Part shown: positions 49,095 through 62,600 of the stretch, piece by piece
How positions within the stretch are numbered: position 1 is the first letter of the stretch
Layout: each line of letters starts with the position of its first letter
Source of the DNA: Phallusia mammillata
Taxonomy: Eukaryota; Chordata; Ascidiacea; Phlebobranchia; Ascidiidae
Direction: 5' to 3'
Length of the DNA stretch: 64,000 nucleotides
Assembly (NCBI GenBank): GCA_003260075.1
Contig: QLIY01000594.1
Location: 1 to 64,000, forward strand
Notes under the pieces: model-generated
Told to the model about the DNA's origin: nothing
The model's input: only the letters and a program-made list of their open reading frames with translations
Databases searched by the model: none
Position numbers and translations under genes: made by a program

Positions 49095-50352
49095 ATGCTG
49101 CTGAAATTAATTAAACAAGCTGCATTTAATTCCATCAGCAGACACAAGACAACAGTTGCTATGGTTGATGCCGCTAAGCGTCTGGCAGCAAGAGCCGCAG
49201 TTGACGAATATGTGAAGGTAATTCGGAAAAATGCGTTATATGTTTTTGAAATACCACTAAAACAACATTTTACCAACAGAATGGCCAAAAAGTTGGCATT
49301 GGGAGTGGATCAACCATTAAGTTTGCTGTGGAACGCATTGGTAATATAAAGTGACTTTAAACGATAGTAATTACAACATATTATTTATACTTACCTCATT
49401 GCTTAAGCTGAAAGGACAAAAGATGAAAGCCTTAATGTGGTTTGTGTTCCAACATCATTTCAAGCTAGAGAACTCATCTTAAGCAGTGGCTTAGTATTGG
49501 AAAGTTTAGATACAACACCTGTACTGGATGTGGCAATTGATGGTGCAGATGAAGTTGACAAAGATTTTGTGTTGATAAAAGGTGGAGGGTAAGTTTCAAG
49601 TTGTCTCACCAATACAAATTCAAGAGCCTTAATATTTTTTATTCCCCCCCCCCCGACAAAGATTTTGTGTTGATAAAAGGTGGAGGGTAAGTTTCAAGTT
49701 GTTTCATCAATAGAAATTCAAGAGCCTTAATATTTTTTATTTATTGACAGTGGATGTCTCACCCAAGAAAAAATTGTTGCTGCTGCTGCAAAGAAATTTA
49801 TTGTCATTGCAGATTATAGGTATAAAAAGTGCTTGCCAAATTGGCATTTTGTTTGGATGGTAATAGTTCTGTTCTTACAAAATGTTTAGAAAGGATTCTA
49901 CACTTTTGGGAGAACAGTACAAAAAAGGAATTCCAGTGGAGGTTATACCAATGGCAAGAGTCCCTATAAAAAGGAAGATTGAATCCAACTTTGGAGGAAA
50001 AGCTGAACTTCGGATGGCTATCAACAAAGCTGTAATATATTTTTTTCCCTAGAAATGAGACTATTCTCTACCTTTGTATTTATTTTTTGTACTTAACAGG
50101 GCCCAGTGGTAACTGACAATGGAAACTTTATTCTGGATTGGAAATTTGACAAAGTACATAAATGGAGTGAAGTGCACAAGGAAATCAAACTTATGCCAGG
50201 TAAGTTTTTTTCAAGTACAAATAAAACTTTGAAAGTACAATAAAATTATATTTTACACAGGAGTTGTTGAAACTGGACTATTTGTTGATATGACTAATGC
50301 TGTGTTCTTTGGCTTGGAGGATGGATCTGTCAAAACCAAGCTTGTTAAATAA
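49095..50352 (+). CDS. RPIA: Ribose-5-phosphate isomerase A, 7 exons, 255 aa
   Basis: RPIA interconverts ribose 5-phosphate and ribulose 5-phosphate in the non-oxidative pentose phosphate pathway, in the cytosol. Exons: 49095-49217, 49280-49340, 49408-49588, 49751-49819, 49890-50031, 50100-50199, 50261-50352; phases agree. Motifs of the RpiA fold are clear: phosphate-binding [18 protein letters not shown], the catalytic [25 protein letters not shown], and [12 protein letters not shown]. The length is usual for the family. A second in-frame ATG follows at residue 23 (MVDAAKRLA) and could be the true start. Intron 3 contains a seam copy of the end of exon 3. The gene ends 115 bases from the end of PTGES2, tail to tail. 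Confidence 0.95.
49557..49742. repeat. Seam duplication of the end of RPIA exon 3
   Basis: Sequence 49557-49643 recurs at 49655-49742 after eleven C (49644-49654). The second copy includes the last 32 coding bases of exon 3 and its donor. If both were real, a decoy donor would follow the true one. The C run at the junction points to an assembly seam. Confidence 0.75.
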
Positions 50353-50467
50353 TTAATCACTAGCTTTGTATTCAGCTGCCTATAAATTACTATGCACTTT
50401 GATTGAAATGCTTTCTGTTGGTACTGCCATAGAACACACAATTGTCTTTTGAAATGCAATACATTCT

Positions 50468-51927
<1,460 letters not shown>

Positions 51928-52306
51928 TGTGACAAGCCTAAAAAACATTACAAAAGAAAAATGGAAACAGTTACAAATAAAAATAAAGTATTTTCACGCA
52001 AAACAGTAAAACAATAATAACCGAAAACCGATTTAACACAGCGTACATATTTGTAATTTTGTATGATTTGTTTGCACTCATCCGATGACATGCCGCGACC
52101 AGAGAAATCATTTTGCAACTTTATTGTTTTTACTTGTTTAGAACTTGTTTCTTTGTAAGTTCATGTTTACCTAAAGGAAAGTTTGGATGCGTGATAAGTT
52201 TTTAACAAAAGCGTTTTAAATTTAAATTCCCAAACTGTTTTTCATCCTGCATGTACAATTTTTAATAATTGCGTAGTTTGTAGATTTGTTCTTAAATTAT
52301 AAAGAA
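51928..52306. promoter_or_regulatory. Likely shared promoter of PTGES2 and the coiled-coil gene
   Basis: The two genes are head to head with only 379 bases between their start codons. No other gene fits. I see no TATA element at a convincing distance on either side. The role is inferred from the arrangement. Confidence 0.45.
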
Positions 52307-53541
52307 ATGAATGTATTTCAACTACGACTGGACGAAGTAAACCAAGTGGTTGAGAACGAACATTCAGTTGAAAGCGACTTGATATCAGAAATAAGCGATT
52401 TGCGCAAAGTTAGAGAAGCTCTTAACGCAGAATTGGAGCAAGGTTTGCACAATGTTTTTCACTGTGTGTTACCAGCACACACTATTTGATCATACTTTTT
52501 CTTTCAGAAACTGCTGTATACTGCCAACGATGCGATGTTGCAGCTCGACTATGCGGTAAAATGCCTGCTCATAGTTTTATTTTCAAGTTCTTAACAATAA
52601 TTGTCTATTGCCAGAGACTTCAAACATCACAAAATATAAAGTGGATTGCTGTATTAACAAGATAAACGAAGCTCAACAACGAAACGTGTGGCTCCAAGAC
52701 AAAATAAACGACTTTACTTTAAGAAGCGACGAGGTTACTCCAACTGATTTAAACATTTGTCTTTTGTTTGTTGTGAAATATCAATTAGACAAAGTTCTTT
52801 TGTAGTTCCGTAAGTGTGCACTAACTTGAGCAGTTATTAGCAGGAAAGGAAACGACTTATTAACTCGGTCAGTGATTGGGGGAAACGAATGACGGAATGT
52901 TCGGTGCAGCTTAAAGACGCTGCACAGCTTTATGTAAGTAGTCTGGCCGGTTACAAATGGTCATTGTGCGACTATTTACTCATACAACAATATTCGGGCA
53001 AAATAACTTTATTTTTAATAGAACGTCGACATGGAAAGTCAGATAAAGGCAAAACTGCAAGAGAAGGAATGCCTGAAGCTAAAGCGTGGGTTATGTTGTG
53101 TTGCCAATTTTGCTTCCACACAATAAAAGAAGCCTTTGTTTTCCAGTATTGGAGCTTCAGCAAATGAAAGATGACTTGTTAAAACAAGCCCATGCACTAA
53201 AACAGTTGGAAGATGGTATGCTTAATATCACTGTACAACTGGGCCAATTTGTTTATTTATGGTGTTATGTTTTTAACAGATGAGAGCCGTTCATCCAATG
53301 TTTTACAGCAGAACATCATGCATCAAATTTTGTAAGTAGTTGCTAATGAATTATCGGTGCCAAGTTTTGCATGTTGACTGTTTAGTGAAATGATTGAGGA
53401 AACACTTAAAAATCAGTCAACCACAATAGAAGAAATGGCTCTGGAATCAAAACTAAAGGGGTAAGTTATGTGGTCCCAATATAAACACAGGTATATGTTA
53501 ATATTTTTTATTTTAGAATGCAACAATCCATTTCAACATGA
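52307..53541 (+). CDS. Small coiled-coil protein, 9 exons, about 225 aa, family uncertain
   Basis: Exons: 52307-52442, 52508-52555, 52615-52733, 52844-52933, 53022-53085, 53147-53215, 53280-53331, 53386-53460, 53517-53541; every junction keeps the frame and the last exon ends in TGA. The product is almost wholly helical and charged, rich in Glu, Lys and Gln with heptad-like spacing (for example SDLRKVREALNAELEQ and LELQQMKDDLLKQAHALKQL), interrupted by a short cysteine stretch (TAVYCQRCDVAARLC). There is no signal peptide or membrane span. It may be a cytoskeletal or ciliary coiled-coil protein. The phrase ECLKLK followed by LEL is faintly like CCDC172, but coiled coils resemble one another and I do not assign it. 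It shares an upstream region with PTGES2. Confidence 0.75.
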
Positions 53542-54244
53542 GCAAGCAGTTAGAGACTTTCCATCCTTGTGAAATCCACAAATATTGCACCAACGCTTTG
53601 AAAGGATTTCCAGAAACTCTGTGAAATGAACTTATATTAATATTTTATTCTGTGTTTTGTATTGTTTTAAAGTTTTTTTTTGTTTGCCAAAATATTTATA
53701 CTTCAGTGACAACCATACTTCCACAGAAGCTTACCTCTGATAGATCTTTTGAGCAGGTAATCAGGCAACGATACTGGTTGAAGAACCAATACCTTTAAAA
53801 AAAGTCCACACTCTTGAATGACTAAAAGTCATGTAATTAAACACAGAAGCAATTTGGTAGGAATACTTTAATTGTCACAAGAAAAGAAATAGCACAATAG
53901 AACAGTAATAAACAAGCTAACAAGTAACAGTAGTCATAGGTTAAAAGCACAGAATAGACACCTGTTTTGGTGCAGGTTCATCCCAGAAGCAAGATGTCCA
54001 CACCACTGGTTGCAGTAATGTGACCTGAAATACACTAAAACGTTTCAACAAGGCAAAAATAGACACAAATTTTAAGTGTTATATGTAAGTTGATGTCCAG
54101 CATTTACTGTTAAAAATGTGCAACATTTGAATTTTGAACCACAAACTTAACCAACCATTTTCTCCACATGGTCTTGGACGTGCTGCCACCAGCTTATATT
54201 GCACTTTAGCTGCAGTTGTTCACTGGAAATATAATTTTAGGTGA
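53542..54244. other. Convergent 3' spacer between coiled-coil gene and HEXIM
   Basis: Probably the two 3' untranslated regions, read toward each other. No exon or repeat that I can support. Confidence 0.55.
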
Positions 54245-54952
54245 TCAGCAAGTCGTAGAAACACTTGGTTCTTGCACAAAATCTGTGTCCACTTTAGTTT
54301 TCTCTTCCGCTTGGCGAAGAAACTGGTTTTCAGCTTCCAGTTCTGCGTTGCGCCTTGTGAGGTACACCATTTCTTCGATTTGATGCTTGCGGTCTGTTTC
54401 TTTGTGAATAAGAAATTCCATGTTGTGAATAGCAGTTTCTAGTTCCATGCAGCGTGTTGATAGCACATCAACTGGTTGCTGTCTAAGCATTTCTGCCCGC
54501 ACATCATTGTACATGCGATCGAATTGTTCTTCATGGAAGCGATCAACGTCTTCATTCATTGAAAAACCATCATATATTGGTGTGCCCATACTCTCTGTTG
54601 ACTCTTCATTTTGTTGGTTTGATCCCTCGGAACTGGTGTTCAAGGACAAACTTGGCTCACTGCACTCATTGTCAGAGTCAAACAGTATATTTAAACCAAG
54701 TTCCTTGTCCTCAAACAAAAATTGTGTAGTATTGGCTGGTGCGTTGATCTTAGGTCTTCCCAAGAAGTTTTTGGCAGAATAAGGGGCAGTTCTGCCTCTT
54801 CGGGTACGTCGATTTCTCCGTCTTTTCCTTTCCGTTCGCTTATGATCGACCTCAACATTTTTAATTTCAAAGCTTGAATCGACACTTTCGATTTCTGTTG
54901 AAATGATATCAGTATCTACTACAGGCTGTGCGGGTAAAGCAACACTCATCAT
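54245..54952 (-). CDS. HEXIM: HEXIM P-TEFb inhibitor, single exon, about 235 aa
   Basis: HEXIM proteins bind 7SK RNA and hold the kinase P-TEFb (CDK9/cyclin T) inactive in the nucleus. The coding sequence is one uninterrupted exon, as in vertebrate HEXIM1 and HEXIM2. After a variable N-terminus comes a highly basic RNA-binding stretch (HKRTERKRRRNRRTRRGR), then the inhibitory motif PANTTQFLFED, an acidic Ser-rich region, and the cyclin-T-binding coiled coil (from about FHEEQFDRMYNDVRAEML to AELEAENQFLRQ). The vertebrate inhibitory motif begins PYNT; here the tyrosine is alanine. The start is taken as the ATG at 54952, followed at once by a second ATG. The frame stays open to 55024, but an acceptor-like CTGCAG just upstream suggests a spliced 5' leader. 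Confidence 0.85.
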   Translation of the reverse strand: MMSVALPAQPVVDTDIISTEIESVDSSFEIKNVEVDHKRTERKRRRNRRTRRGRTAPYSAKNFLGRPKINAPANTTQFLFEDKELGLNILFDSDNECSEPSLSLNTSSEGSNQQNEESTESMGTPIYDGFSMNEDVDRFHEEQFDRMYNDVRAEMLRQQPVDVLSTRCMELETAIHNMEFLIHKETDRKHQIEEMVYLTRRNAELEAENQFLRQAEEKTKVDTDFVQEPSVSTTC

Positions 54953-56649
54953 TTTCTTCAAAAAAGCTGCAGTTTTTAAAAAGTATGTCGCTGACGAAAA
55001 TAACAACCCTCTCCAACTCAGCAAAATCTCAACTGCCTTATTTCACAAACGTATCCACGACGTATGTCGACGTTGATGACGTTTGCCTTTTTCCTTTCCT
55101 AAAATAGGTCACAAGCTGCATCAGCAGTTGCGCAATGGCGTTCCGCACCAGTGCTTGCCAGTTGCGACGTTCTGTTTTATCCTTGTAACCACAGCATTGT
55201 CAACACAAATAAAAACTTTTCAATCAAAAGTGAAAAATACACTTGGCATTGAACTGTAGGGCTCCAAAACATTTTATAGTTTTAAATTTTAAACTGCTGA
55301 TATGTAAAAGGTAAGTTTTTATAGATGTATTGTTTACTAATTGTGATGCAACAAACCAATGTACTGTACCATAATTAAACATTTTGTTGAAATAATTTTA
55401 ATTTGCGTAATCATTGCGCAGCTAACATGTTTAGGCTCATAAATACATAATATGACAACTAAATATTAAAATATGTTGGAAAGTATAACTGTGTGACAGC
55501 AGATTTTTCTAGAAACGCAAATGACATCAGAAAAATTAACAGCATAATTTGTGAATTGTGTTTTAAATTTGTTTTCTGTTCAAACAAGTTTGCTAGAAAC
55601 ATACTACAACGACTGATACATACGACAAAGCTATCCGATGTTACACCATATCCAGGTGGCAACTGTTAAAACACACGCGAGATACAGAACAAAGCCGAGA
55701 CTTTGCTTCATTACCAGCAGGCCATTACCCCCCCAAGCTGAAACCAATGACCTACATATGTGACGCCACAATGTTGCAGTAATTGTAGGTTATCCATCTT
55801 TAAATAAAGCAGGCAACTAATATCTTCGCTTGCGAAAAACAGGCTGTAAGTGTTTGTTCTCCATTATTCCAACCTTCTGCAAATTGCATTTTAGTCAATT
55901 TGTATTTGATTTCTTTGTACGCGTTTTAAACAAGCAACTAGTTTGTGGGATCTGGCATTGCTACGTTTATTGTTGTCCCAAAACGTAATATGCGATAGTG
56001 ATTTCATCAATAAGCAATGGAAAGCCGCAAAAGCGAATATTCATTTGCTTACTGCACACTTTAAACTTCTGAACTTTTGCATTACCCAGCAGCACAACGC
56101 GTTGAAATGTTCCAGGAGAGTGGTATATACATATACAGCAAATAGAAACCACATTTATGCACAGTGATGTCAGATGGTGGGTGTATAAAACACATTGTGA
56201 CTGACGTCTACCAGCAGTGTTTCCATTTTATTTGGTGGCCCAAATTATATTTGTTAGCAGAAGGGCAACGTTAATCAGTGTCGCACCCACAGGGTCAAGC
56301 GAATTTCTCAGACGGCCTCCAGCTCAAAAAAGGTAAAACTAACTGAAATAAATGGACGTTTTTCCCAGTAAAGGTCAAACTATTTTCAATTTGTGCAAGC
56401 GCTGGACCGAACGTTCAGAGTAGCCGACGTGTTTCATACACAGTACAGACTGGGTGAAAACAATTGCAACCGAGCATACATTATTACCGAACAAACGTGT
56501 GATCTCAGTTTAGCTATTTTCAAGTCCGTGTTATAGGTACTTCAATGTGTGAATAATTCTGAATTGCACTATATTGTCGAAAAATACTCTGCATGGCTTT
56601 AAACTTAAGCCAGAGACGGTGCAGGAAAAACCTGCAACCATTTATGACT
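54953..56649. other. Spacer upstream of HEXIM, downstream of PLEKHG5-like
   Basis: The part next to 54953 should carry the HEXIM promoter and leader. The part next to 56650 is the 3' end of the RhoGEF gene. Between them I see only AT-rich sequence with short open frames that lack splice support. Confidence 0.55.
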
Positions 56650-59600
56650 TTAGGGGTCAATAAAACACCCATTTAACTCCAACCATGGACTTTTGCTATC
56701 GCTGGTCACGGAAAAAGTTTCATTTGATAAATCGTCACTTGGCTCAACCGATTTTTGCCTGGCAAGCCGGGATCGGGTGCCTATGTTTAAAAGTTCTTGG
56801 TCGCTAAGTCCATTTTCATCTGGTTTACGGTTAATACAAGGTGATGAAATGCTTGTAGCCGCGTATATGTGCTTCTCCATCCATTGTGCAGCAGTTGAAG
56901 CGAGTCGCGTCAGCCATTTGCGCTGTAAAATATTATTTATTGGTAAAAACGCGTAAAGCTGTGGTTTCATCATTCATCACGACTAAAATTTTAGTGTGAA
57001 ATTGTTTGAACATGTTTGGAGGTTCTGTAAGAGGGCAATAGAGAGTAACATTGGCGATCGCATGTGGCTAACAATAAAACATATCGCACCTTTAAATCCT
57101 CTGAGGAGGCCTGCAGCATAGTGATAGTGGTCATTTGCTGAAATCGATTCTCTTGCACAACAAGAAAGGCGTTCTTGACCCCTAATGATGAAGCGTGTTC
57201 TGTTTCCACGTCGTACACCATAAACCGATCCAGGGCAACCGGTTGACGATGAACCATTAAAAGAGTACCGTCTTTTAACACCGGGTGTCGTTTTAAACTC
57301 GAAGGTATTTCTGAGGCTTTCTGCGGATCAAGCAAATGCGTCAACGGCGTGAATTTCGTCGGAGGCTTAATTCTCCACACACTTACCCGCTTTCCCTTTC
57401 GAGGTCGAGTAAACACCATCATATCGTCAAACAGCAGCGCGTATATTTCAATAGACCTTCCGTTTTCTGTAATTTGTGCACTTTGTTGAAAATGTCGAGT
57501 GCAATATTATAACTGTGAAATCATTTTACAAAAAATAGGTGTCGAAATAACAACTAGACAAGTAATGCATGAGTAAACCATCAAGTAAATTGGTAGAAAC
57601 GCGATAAGCTGAATAAACAACGATTTCGGAGAAGTTTTACAGTCCTTGGTAAGAGTCAGACAGCTTACCAACGATGGATAGCGATCCGTCAAGTATCAGT
57701 TGTCGTTTTGGGTTGGCGATCAAATTTCTACAGGGTTGTATCGACAGGGCATGCCTCAAAGGCTGAAAGAACAAAATGCAATTAAACATGCTGTGCCTAC
57801 GTCAGACAGCGCATTAGATAACACACACATGCACGACTGTCGAATTCTAACCAGTATATTATCAGGTTATTTACAATTAAACACTATCCGATGTAAAGCA
57901 TTTCTCCTCTTGAAAAAATTAAATAATCTGGTGGCTCATGCAGTATCGTTTTTGACTCCCGACATTTTTTTACAGTGCGTTCAAGAGCGTGAATTCTATG
58001 AAATATATTACCGCGATTATTAAATTGCGGATAGCGTTGAAGTAGCACATTCATAAGGGTAAGGTGTTAGACCACAACTTACTTCGGGTAGCGTGGTTTT
58101 CGTGTCCAACTCGTACACAGGCGGCCAGGAAATAGAACTTTGTAAGTCCTGTAAAAACTGGAAATGAGTCAACCACGAAACTTTTCCATCCAGCGCTTCT
58201 GTAAAAGCATATGTGCAGTCGGTTAACTAACCTGTTTACATTCGCACTTTTTTGGTCTTGAATTGACGTTTGCAAAATTCCATTAAGATGTAGAACTTTA
58301 CAGAAAATCAATGGGGACAGTAGGTCACTCGATTCACACATACCGTATATTGCTGTGTTTTTAAGGTGGTATAGCACTATCTGAAAGCGTTGTTAGTTTT
58401 GTTCGAGGGTTTAGCAAATGTTTTAATCATATGTTTTTAAACATAGGTTTTGTATTTTTATGAATTATTTGAGGTCTTTAATCGTCTGACTTAAAGAACA
58501 AACCTTCTGGACTATCTTTATTTGAAGAGTATATTAAGCCGGAAGGCATTATTTAAAGCTAGAAGACCGAGTTCACATTGCGTCGCCGCTTAATGCTTTG
58601 CAAGTCGCCACGCAGCTTTTGTCGCCCCAAGGTGCGAACTGCACGCATATTAGGTAAACGGCGACGCACAAAGCGTCACCGTTCTTGCGCCTTAAAACAA
58701 TCATCGTCGCAAATTGTAACGATCACCTACTGAGCGATTCCTGGACAGCAAGCAAAGTTGTCTCGATTAGGGCATTTTGTGACTTGTCGCTCGTGTACTC
58801 CGCGATGTGACGCAAAAGAAGCGGGTACTTGGTGAGATGCTGCATGGGTGACACCAAAAAGTCGTTAAGCTTTAAACGCTGGCACTTGGGGTTGCGTTCA
58901 CACCACTGCGCGAAACAGAAACGTGGATTAGATACGCATACAATGATAGCCCATAATGCCAAGTTATTGTGTACGCAACATTGAGTTCCGCACAAAATCA
59001 AGTATACCTTTAGGAAAACACCGAAGTCTTCGTTTTGTTTTAGTTCTTCTCTGTAGGTTATTGAGTTTGTGTAGCTCGTACAGTAACGCTGATACGGCGG
59101 ACACAAAACGCTGCCAAACTGCAACCAACAACAATTTGTATTAAGTTGTTTACGGGCAATCTGAACTCTTTCGACTTACCGATTCAAATGCGGTTTCTAT
59201 CGAATTTGCGCAACCGAAGTGATGGGAGGTTTTGTCTTCAACAACATTGAGCAGCGCCCGACAAAAATCGAGGCTTACCTAACATAAAAAAGAAAGGTGA
59301 ATCAAGTTGGCAATAGCATATTGTGTGTCACAAAACAACGGCATAAATTGACAAATGTTTGCACAAAAGCTGTGGTTTGGAAGCCGTAAACACTAGACTG
59401 TTGATTAACGACGAGGCAATTTGAGCCTGGCCCAATAAACCCACAATTTAGTATTAAACCTGAGATAATTGGCGGGGTATGACAACGCTGGCTTGATTTG
59501 ACAAGATAATCAAACAGAACAAGATGCATCATGGATTACCTTGCAGACTTCTTCTAAATTACCGAAGACAGACCGTACATCGACAGCTAGTAGGTATCCG

Positions 59601-62600
59601 TCACACTGCAACTCTTGCAGAGGTTCCATAAACACCTTTAACATAATGCATTGAAGATGAGAGCCAAAATCAATTGCTTTTAAGGCGAAGCAATGTTTGC
59701 ATTTCGGACCTACCGCGCTTTGAAAACAATCCCCACATAAAGATATAATGGCCGTTGGGCGAATTACAAAATGATAGCATGAAGATAAAACAGATAAGTG
59801 CCACAAAACCGCATAGGATAGTCCTTGCAGTGTTTCTTATGCAACGCCACGTAAAATACTGGAGTTTAGCCATTAAACCGTCCATTGCTTAATGGCATAG
59901 ACATGTTGGGAGGATTCCACACCCTTGGCATCACGAATGCGGTCAATAAACACTTTAAAAGTGTTATGTCGGAAATGCATGCAACAGTGTTTAGGTTTTA
60001 TCTTTGCGACACTGGTATTATTACATGTGAATCAAAACCCTGAAGAGATTGTTCCAAATTCTTTGCTCATATTATGGCATCGGTTATAGCCTCATCAAGG
60101 CAGTTTCATGTCGAAAGCCTTACAAGCCAATGTCATGAATAATAGATGACGCAATGAATACAGGATGCCAAGTGCAGTGGGCAAAGGAACTTTATAAACG
60201 TGGTACCTGCTGGAGGACAAGCAGGTGGTCAATTAGGTATGTTCTTTCCGATGTGAAAAGTTCCCAGACGGCATCCTGGCGCTTCCGTTCGCGAGTGGAT
60301 GTGGATGAGTGAAAGGGCGCGCTGATGGATGAATGCTTGGTTGTATGTGAACCGTTGCGATGCCAACGGTTTTCTCCCTGTCAAAGAAGCCAAAGCACAA
60401 ATTACCGAATAGATTTATTGGCAACCAAAACTATATAAACTGGAGTGTAGTTAGATTGCTAGTGAATACGGTCAATGCGGCCAAAATGTCCTGCACCAGC
60501 TGTACTGTTAAAAAAAAACAGTTTTTAGAAAACAACTAGTATTTTGTTTAGCGTCACACCAGTTGAATGACAAATTTGTTAATTATGCAATCTGGTGAAC
60601 GAAACATTTGTTCAGTTTTTTTTCTTTCTGAGACCATAGGTCGAAACAGAATGTGTACTGTCTGCAACTTACAAAACTATAGTTGTTGCAATCCTAAAAA
60701 TGACAATTACTGAAACAACATATCGGGAGACCAATGATGTTTACACGTAAGTGGTTAAGGTTGGATAAATCAACATGCTTTTTGCATTTACCTTGCAGGA
60801 CGTGAGTTCGCGCAGAGTGCTGACTAGCGTTAGATCTTCATCTTTGGTTTTCCACCTATGTAGCACTTCTTCAAGCTTTAAATTCCCCGATCGATCCTTG
60901 TCTTTCGACTAAACCGCAAATGAACAGATATTCATATGTAAACGTATTTTAATGACATGCAAAGTCGAGCTTCGCCGAGCTATTGTAAGATAGAACGCGC
61001 ACGTTTATTTCGAAACAAATAAGGGCGTCAGTCACTTTAAGACATTTTTTAGACCTGAATCGCTCGTTACGCTTATCGATTTTAAATCCACGACGACCAC
61101 CGTCAACCCGAATTGACGAGTAACGGGTGAGCGATTGATTGCAGAAGATTGGTTTTGTACAACTTAATGAATTGCTTGTTGTTTTACCTCTAGCTAAAGG
61201 CTACAAAAGTTGCAACTTTATCTTATAGAGGCGAAATCATACCGAAATCCTAAATAAGTTTTCCACTGAACTTTTTGTGTTTGTTGCAGTATTATTATAT
61301 ATTGGTAAGTAAGCCAAGATATTTTCTAAACTAAGCTCAAAGGATCTTAGGTGCACACATTTGTGCGATTACCACAAGTTATCTCTGTAAGCTACTCCAC
61401 TGAAACTTACTTTAAAGTTCAAGAAATTCCATCGTGATCTTTTCATTTCTACAAAATAATCAAATAATGAGTAAAAAGCAAGCCTGTACATCAATATATT
61501 GCTTATGGCTGTAGGCTAAACTTTCGAAAGACATGTCGAAACGTCAAATGCCACAAACACTTGAAGGTAAATGTTGTCATGTTACTGAACCTGTCGGAAC
61601 AGTGTACAACAATTAATGAATTGAAATATACCTGCACTCAGCACTGGTTGGTTACGTTGCATACTGGCTATGGTATCCGATAGACATGTCAAGTCTGAAT
61701 CTGTGACACAAAGCAGAAACCAATTTAATCGTTCGTATAATTATCTGCAAGCAAAGCGAATCCCAATCTAAACATGTTTATTGCTGCCCACCTGGCAAAG
61801 TAGATACAACTGCAGCTCTTCTTGCTGTTGGCCGAATTGGTTCATGATCACCATTTTCGGATCGAAGCGTTCTCCGAGGTTTCGAGACTGGGCTAAAGAA
61901 TTGTTTGCATGTCAACTATTGCACTTCCGGTAAGTAAAAATATGCACCGTCAGTTATAATAGAATTCTATGTGAGGTACTAAACCAGTTACAGGGTATTG
62001 TAAGGTGACTAAGCTTTATGCTATTATAAAGCTTTAGGTGATGCTATTATAACCACATGTATTCAAATATAATCAAAAAGAGCATCAGCATCAGTGGAAT
62101 CTTTTATTTTTAAAACAGAAACATTTATTTTGCCTGTCAAATAGGCAAAGTTAGTGAGGATTGATCAGTTGGTTACCCTTCTGTAGCACAGGCTAATTTC
62201 TGTTGTCTGTTATGGCATTTTACTTATAATTACAGTTGTTTACATGCATTAAAAATACTATACTTGAAGCGTACTGGACTTGTTTTTAAAGATAGCTTGG
62301 GTGTTCAAAAACACCATATCTTCGTTTCAAGACCGACCGTCGACTTAGCAAAAACAACTCGACGCATACCTGCGATGTTCTTGGGAAAAGTTGTTGATGA
62401 CCGTCTCCGACCTCCTTCTGCCGGTTGCCCTGTCCTCCAACGAGTAGCTGGCTTTCTCGTCCCTGTGCAAAACAATAGGACGGGCGTAACTCAGAGCCGC
62501 AAAAGCAAAAACAATATCTATCAGAGAGACTTAAGCTGACAAGCAAGCACCTCGTATCGGGATTCGAACGCCACAGAAGGTGGGCCCGCTGAAACACTGA

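Noticed and set aside
49655..49742. Apparent duplicated RPIA exon end with an extra splice donor
   Set aside because: It begins exactly after a poly-C run and repeats the adjacent sequence, like the other assembly seams.
62561..62574. Possible functional tRNA from a TTCGAATC box
   Set aside because: T-arm and acceptor stems do not pair, so it is listed only as a relic.
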